Shown: piece by piece, positions 1-12,654 of the stretch | Position numbering within the stretch: position 1 is the first letter of the stretch | Layout of the letters: each line of letters begins with the position of its first letter | Assembly (NCBI GenBank): GCA_020205615.1 | Contig: CM035156.1 | Span: 16,395,128 to 16,459,127 of the forward strand | DNA length: 64,000 nt | Origin: Panax quinquefolius | Taxonomy: Eukaryota; Streptophyta; Magnoliopsida; Apiales; Araliaceae | Reading direction: 5' to 3' | Made by a program: the position numbers and the translations under genes | The notes under the pieces: generated by a model | The model's input: only the letters and a program-made list of their open reading frames with translations | What the model was told of the DNA's origin: nothing | Database searches by the model: none

Positions 1-3000
1 ACCACCGGAGTTTAAGGAGAGCCAAAACACTTCTCGCTAAGAAGCATGGATAAAGCAGATTACAAGATATTTGATGTCTTGGGATGCTCCGAGAGCAAAA
101 GGTTCCTTCTTGCGCCTTTATGTTGCGCGGAGAGGCAGACATCGGTGGGAATCGGTAAACGTACTCAACTTCTTGTCTCAAGATATCTTGGGAGAAGTTC
201 CAGGAGCTGTTCAACGACAAATACTTTCCTGAAAGTATTCGCCACACGAAGGAGGTGGAGTTTATCAAGTTGGAACAAAACAATATGGCCGTGTCGCAAT
301 ACGAGGCAAAATTTGCGGAGTTATCACGGTTTTTATTCCCCTTGGTGGATAATGAAGAGAGAGAATGGCGCGAATGTTTTTAAGAGGTTTGAAGTCGGAG
401 ATACGTCGACATCTTATTTCTCATAAACCGTGTTTGTATTCGGATGTTGTAAATAGGGCTCGATTAGTGGAGCGCGATAACGAGTCAACGCCACTAAAAG
501 AGAAGCGGTAAACAAAGTTATAATACCGGCCGAGAGTAGTCATCGAGCGGTGACAACAAGCGTGGAGGGAATCAACGGGCGGATATGGTAACCACTTCGG
601 TGGTAATCGGGGCAAAACAATAAGAATGGACATTTCAAGAAACGGAGATTCAACAATGATGGAAAGACGCGTCGACCAAAGACCGTTGTTAAGGAAGGAG
701 AAAGACCACCTATCATATGCTTCAAATGCGGAGAAGAGGGACACATCAAATTTAACTGCGTGCTCGTCTTGTCCAAAGCATGTTATAATTGTGGAAGAGA
801 AGGTCACTTAGCTCGATTTTGTGCGTTTCTCAAGACAAATTCAACTAGGATGGAGGCACCAAAGGTCATTCCCTAAAAGTCAAAACCCAAGAGGTCTGAG
901 GAGGCGTTTGTTGTGACCTCCCAGAGAGCAAGGAACCCGAATGAGGTCATCACGGGTAAGCTTATCATAAACTCTAATGAAGTCTACACTTTATTTGATC
1001 TGGGATTCTACCCATTCTTTTATTTCTCCTACTTGCGCCATCGATTAAATTTGACTCGGAGAAATTAGACTTTGACTTATCTGTGGAAACTCCGTTGGGA
1101 GAAACCTTCATTACATCCATCGTTTATAAGTGTTGTTTGGTTCAAATCGGTACCCTCACATTACTGTCGATCTTATTTCATTAAAAATACTTGCATTTGA
1201 CGTGATTCTAGGGATTGATTGGTTAACTACTTATCATGCAAAAATTGATTATTTTCGTAAGTGTTGTTAGCTTTCATATTCCTAATCAACCTATTATGCG
1301 AATTCAAACGACCAAACCATTAAAATCAATCACTTGGCATCTCAAGCCATAAAGCTATTCGTTTATTGAAAAATGGATGTCAAGCTTTCTTAGCTCATGT
1401 CACAGATTTAAACAAAAATACGTCAGTTTTGAGCGATATTTCTATTGTTAATAAATTTCTGACGTATTCTAGAAGAACTTCCCCTCGCCTACCCCGGGCG
1501 TGAAATTGAATTTTGTATCGACCTTGAACTCGGTACAAAACCTATTTCCAAAGCCCCATATCGAATGGCTCTATTGAACTTCGTGAGTTAAAGACCCAAT
1601 GCGCAGAATTGTTAGACATTGGCTTTATTCGTCCTAGTACTTCTCCTTGGGGTGCTCCTCGCTCTATTCATGAAGAAGAAAGATGGGAGTATGCGACTTT
1701 GTATTGATTATCGGGAGTTGAATCATGTCACCATCAAAAATAGGTATCCATTGCCCGCGTATTGATGACCTGTTTGACCAACCGCAAGGAGCCAAATTCT
1801 TTTCAAAGATTGATCTTCGTTCCGATATCACCAATTGAAGATTAGAATCGTGACATTCCAAAGACGGCTTTAAACTCGATGCACGGGCATTATGAATTCT
1901 AGTCATGTCCTTTGGATTGACTAATGCTCCTAACGCCGCCTTCATGGATATGATGAACCGAGTATTCAAGGAATATTTAGATCACTTTGTGGTCGTCTTT
2001 ATTGATGACATCCTTATTTATTCCAAAAGCCGTGAAGATCATGAAAGCAACACTTGAGGTGACACTCCAAAAGCTTCGTGAATATAAGCTTTATGCCAAG
2101 TTGAAGAAATGCGAGTTACGGCTCAAGAAGTAGCATTCCTTGGGCACGTGGTATCAAGTCATGGAATATCTGCTTGACCGTGAGAAAGATCAAGCTATTC
2201 AAAGCTGGAACAACTCTAAATCGATGGAAATCGTAGCTTTCTCGGTTTAAGTGGTTATTATCGGAGATTCGTGGAAGGATTTTCTCGAATCGCTACTCCA
2301 TCGACTCAAATGACTCGAAAAGATACAAAGTTCGGTTGGAGCGAAGAATGTGAGAAGAGTTTTCAAGAACTCAAGAAGAGACTTATTTCAAAGACTGTTA
2401 CGACAATACCATTTGGCTCGGAGGATTTGTCATCTCATCGATGATGCTTGAGCAAAGGGTTGGGATGTGTTCTTATGCAACATGGAAAAGTTATAGCTTT
2501 ATGCCTCATGACAACTCAAAGAATATGAGAGGAATTATCCTACTCGTGATCCGGAGTCGCAATTTGTCTCTTCTGCACTTAAAATTTGGAGGCATTACTT
2601 GTATGGGGAGAAAGTGGAGATCTTTACGGATCATAAAAGCCTCAAATATTTCTTCACTCAAAAGGAACTCAACATGCGACAACGACGTTGGCTTTCGAAT
2701 CATGAAAGATTATGATCATACCATCCAATACCATCCTGGAAAAGCTAACGTGGTAGGTGATGCATTGAGTAGAAGATCGTTATGCAAGCTGAGTGCGTTA
2801 TTGTCAACACAAAGGCCCATTTTGTGTGACTTGCAAAGAGATGGAGATAGAGTTAAAGACTCGAGGACGCGTGTGATGATAGCAAATATCTGAGTAGAAC
2901 CGACTTTAATCGATAAAGTTAAAGTTCGCCAAGCTTCTGGACTGGAGAGTGATGCGTGTATGAAAAAGAAAGTCTGAAGAGGGTGCTATCGCCGGAAGCA

Positions 3001-4383
3001 AGAATCGATGAAGAAGGAATACTTGAGTCAACTCCGGACTTTGTGTTCTAACGACCTGATTTAAAGTATAATATCATGATGGGCGGCGCATAACACACCA
3101 TTTGCAATCCATCTGGGAGTACCAAAATGTATCATGATATTAAATATACATTTTGGTGGAGCAATATGAAGAGAGATATACTTTATTTATCTCAAGGTGT
3201 CTAACTTGTCAACGAGTTAAAAGCGGAGCATCAAGTACCAAAAGGTCCATTGCAACCACTTGAAATTCCGAATGGAAGTGGGAGCACATTACCATGGATT
3301 TCGTTCACGGTCTTCCTAAGGTTTCTCAAGGCATTGATGCGATTTGGGTCATTGTTGATAGATTGACCAAGTCTGCTCATTTCTTCTGGACATCGAGAAA
3401 CTTATACACTTGAACGTCTTGCTCGTATGTACATAAACGAGATTGTAAGATCGCATGGTATCTGCAAGTATCCATAGTTTCGATCGAGACCCAAGATTCA
3501 CTTCACGATTTTGGGTTAGTTTGCAAAAAGCTATGGCACGGACTTACGATTTAGCTTCGGCATATCATCCTCGAGACAGACCAGACGGTCGGAGGACTAT
3601 TCAAACTCTTGAAGATCTATTAAGACTCATGTTCTTGATTTCAAGGGAGTTGGGACAAGTTTTTACCATTGGTGGAGTTTTCCTACAACAACAGTTATCA
3701 AGCAAGTATTGGCATGGCTCCATTCGAGCGTTGTATGGAAAGAAAGTGTCGTTCTCCGGTGAAATTTGGGATGAGGTGGGTGAAGCAACGTTGTTGGGAC
3801 CGGAGTTGAGTGCGTGTGACTACGGAAAAGATTGAAACGATCCGACAACGTATAAAAACCTCACAAAATCGATAAAAGAGTTATCTTGATCTTCATCGAA
3901 AGGACGTGGAATTGATATAGGAGATCATGTATTGTTAAAAGTTGCTTCCATGGAAAGGAGTTACAAGATTTGGAAAGAGAGGAAACTTAATCCTCGATTC
4001 ATCGGTCCATTTTAATCCTCGATCGAGTAGGAACTGTGGCCTATAGACTTCGCTTTCTGCCAAATATGTCTCGTGTTCATAACGCTTTTTCACATATCCA
4101 TGTTACGTAAATATGTGAAAGACCCGAACCATATTATTGAGTTAGAACCTGGACGAAATAATGGAAGATTTGGACGTATGAAGAGGTTCTGTTCAAATTT
4201 TGGATAAGAAGGAACATATTCTACGCTCAAGGTTATACCTCAAATCAAAGTTTTGTGGAGAAACCACGATGTTGAGAAATGACTTGGGAGTTAGAATCGA
4301 AATGAAATCAAGGTATCCTTACCTCTTCGACATACCAGTATTTACCCTAATTTCGAGGGCGAAAATTTCATAAGAAGGGAGGT
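1..4383 (+). pseudogene. Ty3/gypsy chromovirus gag-pol, decayed (element G, 5' end outside window)
   Basis: This is the retrotransposon polyprotein for capsid, protease, reverse transcriptase, RNase H and integrase, broken by many frameshifts and stops. Pieces appear in the normal Ty3 order. Gag lies at about 1-700. Two CCHC zinc knuckles follow at 718-821 (CFKCGEEGHIKFNC and CYNCGREGHLARFC). A protease region near 900-1060 has a degraded active-site motif (DLG where DTG is expected). Reverse transcriptase spans about 1480-2200 and contains FIDDILIYS near 1996-2022, the family form of the YxDD site. RNase H at about 2590-2790 ends in [15 protein letters not shown]. The integrase core is at about 3290-3640, and a chromodomain-like tail at about 4190-4330 contains KVLWRN-type sequence. 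The pol order and tail fit a Del/Tekay-like chromovirus (inference). A purine-rich tract follows directly, then the 3' LTR. Not functional as read. Confidence 0.88.
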
Positions 4384-5100
4384 TGTAAGACCCCAGCTTT
4401 TATAAATAAAGATGAATTTTCTATAAATATTATTTTTGAATATTATGGAATAATTTGATATAATGTTATAGTTGTGGGTAATATTTATAAATTTTGCAAA
4501 AGTATCTGAGTGGTTATATTATATTCGATTGGTCGGGGAATATTCGTTTTAGCGGGGAATATTAAATAAATGGCTCAATCATTGGTGGACCCCACAACGT
4601 AATTATTGTTTGATTGAGAAAAAGACAAAAATATTTTATTGAAATAACGACGGAAGTTTTACTGGTTGATCTTGTTGAACTACTCGGTAGTAAAAGTACG
4701 ATGTACGTGTGGTTGCATAAGTAGCGCGGTATTGATTATCGATACTTATGTGAGAAGTCACTTAGTTTGATTCCATTATTGTCGATTAATAATATGAATT
4801 ATTATAGCGATAATGACGTTTTGTTTTATTCGTATTATTAACGTAATAAAAACGTAAAACATCTTTTATATAAAAATGTAATACTTTATTAAAGTTATTT
4901 TATAAATAAAATATATTATATTTTATTATGCGTAGTGTTGCGTAGTGTGTTTTTGTGTAGTGTTTGCATAGTAAAATATTTTTATATAAATAGAATATAT
5001 TATATTTTATTTAAAAGATTTTGCTTTAAATATGAATAGTCATTTAAAGTAAATCAATCTGGGCCGCTTAAATGGATTAATTCTTATGCATTCCATTTTC

Positions 5101-5110
5101 CTATAAATAG
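5101..5110 (+). promoter_or_regulatory. LTR TATA box (element G)
   Basis: CTATAAATAG sits about 720 bp into the LTR. It is followed by a purine-rich GAGAGAGAAA leader that looks like the transcription start zone. The same box occurs at the same relative place in every LTR of this family here (13947, 17550, 31744, 44785, and on the minus strand at 41296 and 51265), which marks the U3/R boundary. Confidence 0.6.
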
Positions 5111-5399
5111 AAGCTTTCATTCCTTCATTATTTTCTTTACGAATTCATTTGAAACTACAGAGAGAGAAATTATAGAGAGAAGTTATAGAGAAAAGTTATA
5201 GAAAGAAGAAGAGTATTACTGCTACTTCACTACTACTATATTCAGTTCTTTTACGGTGAGGGTGTTATTCTTTCTTCTTGAAGAGAACTTACATTATTCC
5301 ATTCACTATTATTGTGTTGGAATAACTTTGTAAAAGTGGCATACCTATACATAACTTTGATACGCGGTATACCCTATACTTGGTGAAATCCTTATGTTA

Positions 5400-5720
5400 T
5401 TCCATTCTTATTATTATGTTGGAATAACTCATATCGCTGAGTTCTACCTATACTTGGTGACATTCTTCTATTATTACATTGGAACATCCTGTGCATGTGT
5501 TTTACACGGACTGGTTCCGTCTTTATTATTATTATTCTTGGAACATCCTCATGCATGTGTTTTTACACCTGGACTGGTTCCGCTTTTTCGATACATTCTC
5601 GGGAATATCCATTCATGTGTTTTACACCGATCCGGTTCCATCTTTATTATTCATTGGAACATCCCAGCCGGTTGTGGATTTCACCCGACCGGTTCCGTTA
5701 TTATTATTCTGTTGGAATAA
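5400..5720 (+). repeat. Tandem array of ~60-bp units in the LTR leader
   Basis: About five imperfect units are present. Each reads TTGGAACATCC, then a CATGTGTTTTACACC core, then ACTGGTTCC, then T-rich TTTATTATTATTC. GGAAC and GTTCC in each unit are inverted relative to each other, so each transcript unit could fold as a stem-loop. The array lies downstream of the TATA box and would be transcribed. The open frames across it are by-products of the repeat, not genes. Confidence 0.75.
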
Positions 5721-6913
5721 CTCATCTATCGCCATCTACGCATGCGTGGTGATTTCTTTTGTTATTCCATTCTTTATTATACCCAAATTAGTTAAAACTT
5801 TTGACTTCTATACTCCATGAAATTAGTAGAATATCCTTGATATTTGCGTTTCATCCAAAGATCTTTCATGGAAATATTCTTCGATCATTCTTGAATTTTA
5901 CTTTACAAGTTAAAGCGATGTCGTATTGTGATTTGGGCGTTAAAATTCCCTTGGATAAAATAATTCTTGAACTTGTTTTATTGAATTCTTATATCATTGT
6001 CATCATCCTCGTTTTATATTTTTTTTAAAGTCATCCGTGGCACCTGTAGAGCATGGATGGACTTGGTATGATTATGACCGGGGATTATTGATTATGTCGT
6101 CATGGCCGTAATGTTACAAATGATGTGGTAAAAAAAAAATCGATTAAGTAGTATCATTGATGAAACAGATTGTTGGCATGATCGTGACCGTTAATGAATA
6201 CACAACTATTCTCGGTAGTAGTGCGTGAATAATTGTGATCGTGATCTTAAAGAATATCCTTGGCCGTAGTGCGGGGTGATTCGATGATGTGGATTATTTA
6301 TTAAAAGTTCGAGTCTCAAAATAATAAATGATGAAAAACCTTTTAAAATCATAAAAGATAGTAGATTTTATTTTCTACTTGACTTTTTTAATGGATTGCA
6401 TATTCATCTATGATTAAACCCATTGTCATTGTATTTTATCGGTTTAACATTGTTGAAGACTATTGATAATTTATTTTGCATTATCTTAGTCATAATATTT
6501 CTTCTTGGGCTAGTTGAACTCACCTTTCTTTCAACGCTTTCTTCGTGAAATGAGAATATAAATTTGATTTAGTCGGGAAGCGAGTGATGGTCACGAAGAT
6601 AGCGTTAGTAGTCCTCACTATTCTCAAATAAATAGTGTGATAATAATTGTAATGAGGACTTTTTGTTTGAGTTTGTATAATATCTAGTAGATTTATATTT
6701 GTATTTAAACTCATGATTTATGTCGATTGTGACACAGACAGATTATGTTAATAAGTTGTATTTAAATTACATGCACGTAGTTTCATGACCAAAGATGGGT
6801 GATGTATCTAATTTTTGGGGCGTCGCATATCTATATTTTTGAGGCGTCATGAAAGTACTTATGCCAACTCCTACCCTTTATAGTCAAAATTAACCAACAT
6901 TTAGCATACATCA

Positions 6914-7050
6914 ACTTTAACACATTTTTCATATTTTAAGATTATCTTTTAATCTACCGTATATTATTTTAACACAACTTTCATATTTCAATATTACATT
7001 CAATACACCATATATAATTTTGACACAACTTTTATATTTCAAGATTAAAA
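6914..7050. repeat. ~52-bp tandem repeat, three diverged copies
   Basis: Copies begin near 6915, 6969 and 7020. Each has a TTTAACACAACTTTCATATTT-like core followed by AAGATTA and CACCATATATAAT-like sequence. The last copy is partial. Confidence 0.6.
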
Positions 7051-7099
7051 TTTTTTAACTATTCATAATTATTACTATTATATTTATATATATATATTT

Positions 7100-7135
7100 C
7101 ATATTAGTTGTGTCCGCACAGACACAACTAATATG
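7100..7135. repeat. Perfect 15-bp inverted repeat, 6-nt loop
   Basis: CATATTAGTTGTGTC at 7100-7114 is exactly complementary to GACACAACTAATATG at 7121-7135, separated by CGCACA. Both sides run into alternating TA sequence, so the hairpin could extend. It may be the remnant of a very small foldback element. Confidence 0.8.
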
Positions 7136-7151
7136 GAGTATATATATACGA

Positions 7152-7165
7152 GCGCTGCGCAGCGC
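7152..7165. repeat. 14-bp perfect GC palindrome
   Basis: GCGCTGCGCAGCGC reads identically on both strands and lies 16 bp beyond the 15-bp inverted repeat. It is a GC-rich island in an AT-rich stretch. Function unknown. Confidence 0.75.
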
Positions 7166-7564
7166 ACGAGTGCATGCAATACAAGTGTGGGTGGTGACTA
7201 ATCGGTGAGGCGCCGGAGCCGTCAGCTCTTTTGATTCTCTCTCTCTTAATTAATTTTGGAGACGACAAACTAAACTCTGTCGTCCTGTCGTTATCATTCT
7301 TCAACCCCCATCAGCATCTCTTATTTTCCTAGCTAATGCACTGCACATGCATGGGTTAAAATCACTTTTTTTTTCCCATTGAACTGAACTTTAATTTATA
7401 TTTATATTTATATTATTGAACTGATTTTTTGTAATCAATTTATTAAAATGTAATTTTCTTACAGAAATTTAAAATAATAATTATAAGTCTGTTAAATTTT
7501 TAAAGGCTATTTTAATTGGTATGTCATTAACTGATTATGTGGATACAAAATTTGCCCAAATAAA

Positions 7565-7690
7565 AAATAATGTTGATTTTATACAATATAAGAGGATATA
7601 ATTGTAAATAGCCATTATAATTTACAAAATAATGTTGATTTTATACAAATTAAGAGGATATAATTTAAATAATCATTATATTTTATAAAC
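7565..7690. repeat. 62-bp tandem duplication
   Basis: Two copies of a unit containing AATGTTGATTTTATACAA and AAGAGGATATAATT, with matching positions at 7571 and 7633 (period 62). Only a few differences separate the copies. Confidence 0.75.
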
Positions 7691-8440
7691 CGTTAAAGTG
7701 CTGTACATTGAAATAAAATGTATTTAATATTTTCATTTGTTGGGTGTCAATATATTTACAAGCGCATCACATATTAATTTAAATTACATATTTTACATGA
7801 ATTTCAGTAAATTAAAGTTATTCTTAAAATCAGATATTGTTTAGATAAAGGAGGATCCTTTTTTTCTTCTTTTTTTTCTTTTTTTTTTTTTTTCTTGCCT
7901 TATTATAATTGTCATGTCAAAGATAAGAATTGAGAAATCTGGAAGTTATTTAATCAAAGATTCTGATAATGAAAACAAAAAATTAGTGACCATAATTCCA
8001 TAATTTCATAATTTATTCACCAAACGACATTACAAGTTACGTATGAAAATAAAAATACTCCTATTTACAACTTACATTACTACTATTTATTTTAAAAATA
8101 GGAAATAAAAGCATAAATTTACATATAACATACAAATACTAATTTACAAGACTTGCTCAAAATTTGTTATTCCAAGATCTTTGCCAGTCACTTCCAGGAT
8201 TTGTCATCCCCGGCTCCTTCCTACACTCGTCCACAAGAATCAGTTTGACTCTATTCATACACAAATTAATCCCATTTCAGGCAGTCAAATATGTGACTAC
8301 CAATATTATGACTTCAATATTATCACAAATATTTGGAGATTTAAAAGCCTAAGCTGCAGAATTCACGTATTAGAATGGGGAAGACGACGCAAGTAGCAAC
8401 CACCTCAGAAGCCTCATCGGGAAACAGTCAGTGACATGGC

Positions 8441-8500
8441 ACCTCTAAGCCATCTGAATATACAGTATAGGCATCTAAGCCATCTGAATATGCAGCATAT
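8441..8500. repeat. 30-bp tandem duplication
   Basis: CTAAGCCATCTGAATA occurs at the same offset in two adjacent 30-bp units (8441-8470 and 8471-8500). It lies downstream of the minus-strand methylthiotransferase stop and may be in its 3' UTR. Confidence 0.75.
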
Positions 8501-8717
8501 AAGCATCACTTACAGAATCGCTCTGGTTTGTAAATAGATATACTGATGTAAGTTTTGTCGTCAGAGCAATACTGCCAACTATATCATCCTGCTCATATTC
8601 TCAAGATTCTATTCTGAAGCAAGTAAAAAATTGTTAAATAAGGAAAAGGGTTGTGTAATAAATAACCTAATATTAAAAAATAATATGTAGCACAAAACCT
8701 TCAAAACTAGCTAGAGT

Positions 8718-11700
8718 TCAAGTTCTGTTGGCACAGGCCACAGCTTCTTCGTGCATTATGTTATAAAATGAGCTCAATTTTGTTATAGCAAGTGCTTCTC
8801 CAAAGAGTGATGCTCTTGTAGATTTCAGTATAAGAACTTCTACATAATCACCAACTCGAGGATTCCGCTTCCCATCATTATCGACCCAATCTGGGATTGG
8901 CATCCTAGTGAATATTACCCTGTGGCCCTTGTCACTCTTCCCAATGAGCTCTGTGTCGGGAGCTCTTTTATTGGGCCCTTCAACTAACACAAGTTGCACG
9001 CTACCAATTTGGGAGTCAAAACACTTGCCTGTACTCTCACGGAATGCCTCAATGAGTTCTGTCAGCCTCCTTTGCTTTACGTCATTAGGAACATCATCAA
9101 CATAATTTCTATGAGCATGAGTTTTCTCTCTCATGCTATATGCAAACATGTATGCCATATCATAACCAACAACCTTAACAAGGCTTAGCGTGTCTTTATG
9201 TTCCTCCTCTGTTTCACCACAGAAGCCTGTAGAAAGGACCAATTTATTAGGGTACAATAAAAATGATAGCAACTTCTATGTCACACAAATGGTCAATTTT
9301 TGGCATAGGCACATTAGACTAATCCAAAGCCTTAAGCACGCACAAGACTTCTGTATGAAGGTGACAAATGCTAATGTAGGGAGACAAAACTTTATTTTTT
9401 AAAAATTGTCATCAGTAAACAGGCTATTGGAGAGATGATTCTTTTTTAACAGATAACATATATAGCATCTGCAATTTAAAACAAAAAATGAACCATCGAA
9501 GTTATGTGTCAATAAGCAAGGATACAGGGATATATGAATCTAAAAGTTTCCAAGATGAATGTTAACAGTGAATCACTTTGAGTTATGAGATCTTCTTTAG
9601 GTTCCACAGAGTGATAGCTTGCAATTACCTTTTTCTAAGTTTTCAAGACTAAGACTACATCTATAACATTCAAACAGCTATAAAAGAGTTAAGTTTCCAT
9701 TACATAATAGCTCCTGCATCATTGCAAAACAATATAAACAAGACTCTTACCACATATAAAATCACTGCTTAGCCCGACATCAGGAATTATACTGCGTATC
9801 TTTTGAACAAGATCCAAGTATGCTTCACGTGTATATCCCCGTCGCATTCTCTCAAGTACTGTAGTGCTTCCTGTTTGTGCAGGTAAATGGATATTTTTGC
9901 AGATGTTATATCTATCTCGCATTATATACAGTAACGCATCCGGAAAATCTTTAGGGTGCGGGGATGTGTATCTAAACCGCATCTCTGGAAATTCAGTTGA
10001 AAGTCTATCCAAAAGATCAGCAAATCGTAAACCCATTTTTTTCACCTTGGATATGCTGGAAAAACCTTCACTTAATTTCCAATTGATTCCTGGTTCAACA
10101 TCTTCAACCACAGATGCATCGTTGTAGCTATTTACATTCTGACCAAGAATTGTTACCTCCTTCACTCCTTCTTTACGAAGTTCATCTACCTCTTTCACAA
10201 TAGATTCCACAGGACGAGACCGCTCTCTGCCTCTAGTGAAAGGAACAATGCAAAAGGAGCACATATTATTACAACCCCTCATCACGGAGACAAAAGCAGT
10301 TACTGAATTTTTTGAGATACGCACTGGAGTGATATCAGCATAAGTTTCTTCAAGAGAAAGAAGAGTGTTGATCCCTTTCTGACCATAGTCAACCTCTTCC
10401 AGTAGACGTGGCAAGTCTCGATATGCATCAGGCCCACAAACCACATCGACCATCTTGTCTGCATCTAATATCTTATCTTTTAACCTCTCAGCCATACACC
10501 CTAAGACAACTACTTTTGGAGGATGTAAGGACTCTGACCTTCCAATAGCAACATTGCTCTTCCAGTGCCTCTTTAAAAACCAAAAATAATTAAGCCTCTG
10601 CCATACTTTTTGTTCAGCATTGTCCCTAATGGCACAAGTATTGATAAAAATAATCTCTGCACTCTCAGGAACCTCCACAACTTCACTATATCCAGCTTTC
10701 TTCATGACGGACAAGACAATCTCCATATCATTGACATTCATTTGACATCCATAAGTTTCATGATATATACGACCTCTGGGAAGAACTTCAGAAACTGATA
10801 CAGGGCTAGAAATAAAAGTAAAGCAAATTTGTGAGTACTAGTTTGCAAAGGGCAAAAATTATTGTAGCACCACTCACATTGTACATATAGGACTTTGCAT
10901 CTAAAAGTTTTGGAGCATCGGTTATATAATCACAGTCAAATGGAAGATTTGACAAGCCATCAGAACAAATTTCTACATGTTAAACAACAATCTACAGATT
11001 AATCCATTTATCACATAAACCAACATCTGCAATTTCGAACTTTGACCACAACAGGTTCTCTCACCAGACCATGTCCGAGTTTAAATTATGCAAGGAAATG
11101 CTTATGAGTTATGAGTATTGCTCACACTCTCTTGCAGGTCCACTTTTGGTCTTGTAAAGCAAATTAAGAGCAAACCAAGTTTCTGTTAGTGTTGGAGAAA
11201 ACAGAAGATCATACAATGCTGGAGATTTTAATAAAAATGAGCTAAAGAGTTTTACGCATAATTCTTGTTTGAGCAAACCAATAGGCAAAATTGGCAATTG
11301 TATAAAGAGCTTCCGCAGCAAACTATTTTTAAAAAGTAAAATTACTCCCAAGTCAACTTGGATGTTCATCATAGAATGAGCCGAGTTGGATAAAGTAACG
11401 GCAGCAGTTAATTTGACGTTAGATGCATAATGAGTTTCCTAGTCTAATAAACAGTTGGAGAGTAGCATGTTTCCAAGTTCCAACTCTAACCTGAACTTGC
11501 CTGGTTTCACACGACTCAAGCCTGCATTGGTATGGCACACAAATGCCAGTAAATCAACTTAAAAAGCATATGATCAAACCTACACAAGTCCCTAGTTTTC
11601 TTTTCTTCTTTTAAAAATCTCTTTGCATGGGTTCTTGTTGTATGGGTTTTATTCTTTCTTTTAAACTAAATAATGTTTGTGCTAACTACGAAAACAGAAT

Positions 11701-12409
11701 ATAGGGCCATAGGTGAAGAAACGAAATGGAAAAATGAGAATGATACTCAATCCATTGGGTTTTCTTAAAATGTGAGTACAAAAGAAGTAGCGTAAACCAC
11801 AACGGCGTGTCTACCACCTAAATCCTCCCAGTTCCACATTTCATTAGTTCACATCAACACTTTCCCCTTCCACCATGCAATATTGTCTATGCATAATATA
11901 TTTGAGGCAAGCAGATGCTATCCCTATTTTCCTTTTTGATAAGAAGCCACGGCAATAAAGTTTGAACTACAAAATTACTGACACTGAAGCCGCCTAATTT
12001 CTTGTTAATAATGTCAGGAATTATCATACAACTTTAGCTAGTTTCATAAATATCATACAACATAGCCTAATTTCAGGTTAAGAGCGACTTACTCGGCTTG
12101 GGGTTCGGAAGAGTTGACGGCTCCTTGGGCAATGAAGTGCTGGAGGCTCGGGATTTCTTCAGTGTTCTTAGATAAAGGAAGGTGCGTAGGGGGAGAGGAC
12201 GACAAATTTCTGGTGAGGTGGAGAGAAAAAGTCTTGATATTGGGTGGCCGTGATGACGAAACTTTTGGTGTCAATTGAGGGAATTTTAAAGAAGCGAGAA
12301 GTGTTCGGAGAGGTAACGTGCAGTATCGTCTATTGAGTTTCATGCATATAACAGAGTGGGGCTGGTAGTTGAAGATGGAGATGATGAGAGCTGAAGAAGA
12401 AGACGCCAT
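8718..12409 (-). CDS. CDK5RAP1: CDK5RAP1/MiaB-like tRNA methylthiotransferase, organellar
   Basis: Three exons, 12409-12093, 10805-9751 and 9226-8718, give an open frame of 626 residues with GT-AG introns. The family is radical-SAM enzymes that add a methylthio group at C2 of N6-isopentenyl-A37 in tRNA. Residues 1-105 are Ser/Arg-rich with few acids, fitting a mitochondrial or plastid transit peptide. The N-terminal MTTase domain carries the auxiliary cluster cysteines C126 (YGCQMNVND), C163 (NTCAIRDN) and C209 (GCMAERL). The radical-SAM site is CNNMCSFC (C284, C288, C291). A TRAM domain lies at about 530-608 ([20 protein letters not shown]). The start is the first ATG in frame with the presequence. 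All cluster cysteines are present, so it looks functional. DFICG replaces the more usual DFITG/DFIVG just before GFCGET. Only the choice of intron 1 borders is open, because of a possible extra exon. Confidence 0.93.
10878..10972 (-). other. Possible 95-bp cassette exon in methylthiotransferase intron 1
   Basis: On the minus strand this segment is preceded by a CATGTAG acceptor and followed by a GTGAGT donor. One frame is open throughout and reads like protein ([18 protein letters not shown] is part of it). Exon 1 joins exon 10805-9751 directly in frame, whereas including these 95 bases (not a multiple of three) shifts the frame. It is therefore either an alternative exon producing a non-productive mRNA, part of a different splice pattern with another unseen small exon, or a former exon. 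Confidence 0.4.
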
Positions 12410-12618
12410 GGATGATGAGAGAGAGAAAAAGAGCTACAACTAGCCTTGCGTTGCGATGTTGAAGTTGAAGTTGGATAGGGAGGGCGAAGAGGCTTCGTCG
12501 ATGTGGGCTGGGCTGGGGTGTAGCAGGCTCTCCTATCCAATAGCAACAGCAAGCCAGGGATTGGGCAAACCCGATATTATTTTAGACCGAATACGATTAT
12601 AAGGATAATCTATTATAT

Positions 12619-12654
<36 letters not shown>

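Larger units (their letters stand above)
4384..6827 (+). repeat. 3' LTR of element G (2.44 kb)
   Basis: It begins TGTAAGACCCC immediately after the polypurine tract and ends in GGGGCGTCGCA; other copies end in CGTCACA, so the TG...CA borders are preserved. It aligns along its length with the LTRs at 13161, 16638, 30797 and 43984. It contains a TATA box at 5101, a tandem array downstream of that, and CCGTAGTGC-type iterations near its 3' end. The matching 5' LTR lies outside the window, so no target duplication can be tested. Confidence 0.88.
6828..8717. other. AT-rich intergenic DNA with local tandem repeats
   Basis: No gene is recognised here. The stretch runs from the end of LTR G to the stop codon of the methylthiotransferase gene. 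It holds three short tandem duplications and two palindromes (listed separately) and a pyrimidine tract at 7858-7896. The part closest to 8717 is presumably the 3' UTR of the minus-strand gene; no convincing polyadenylation signal was pinned down. Confidence 0.6.

Noticed and set aside
11109..11372. 87-codon minus-strand frame in methylthiotransferase intron 1
   Set aside because: No similarity to the family; not in phase with exon 1 or the next exon.
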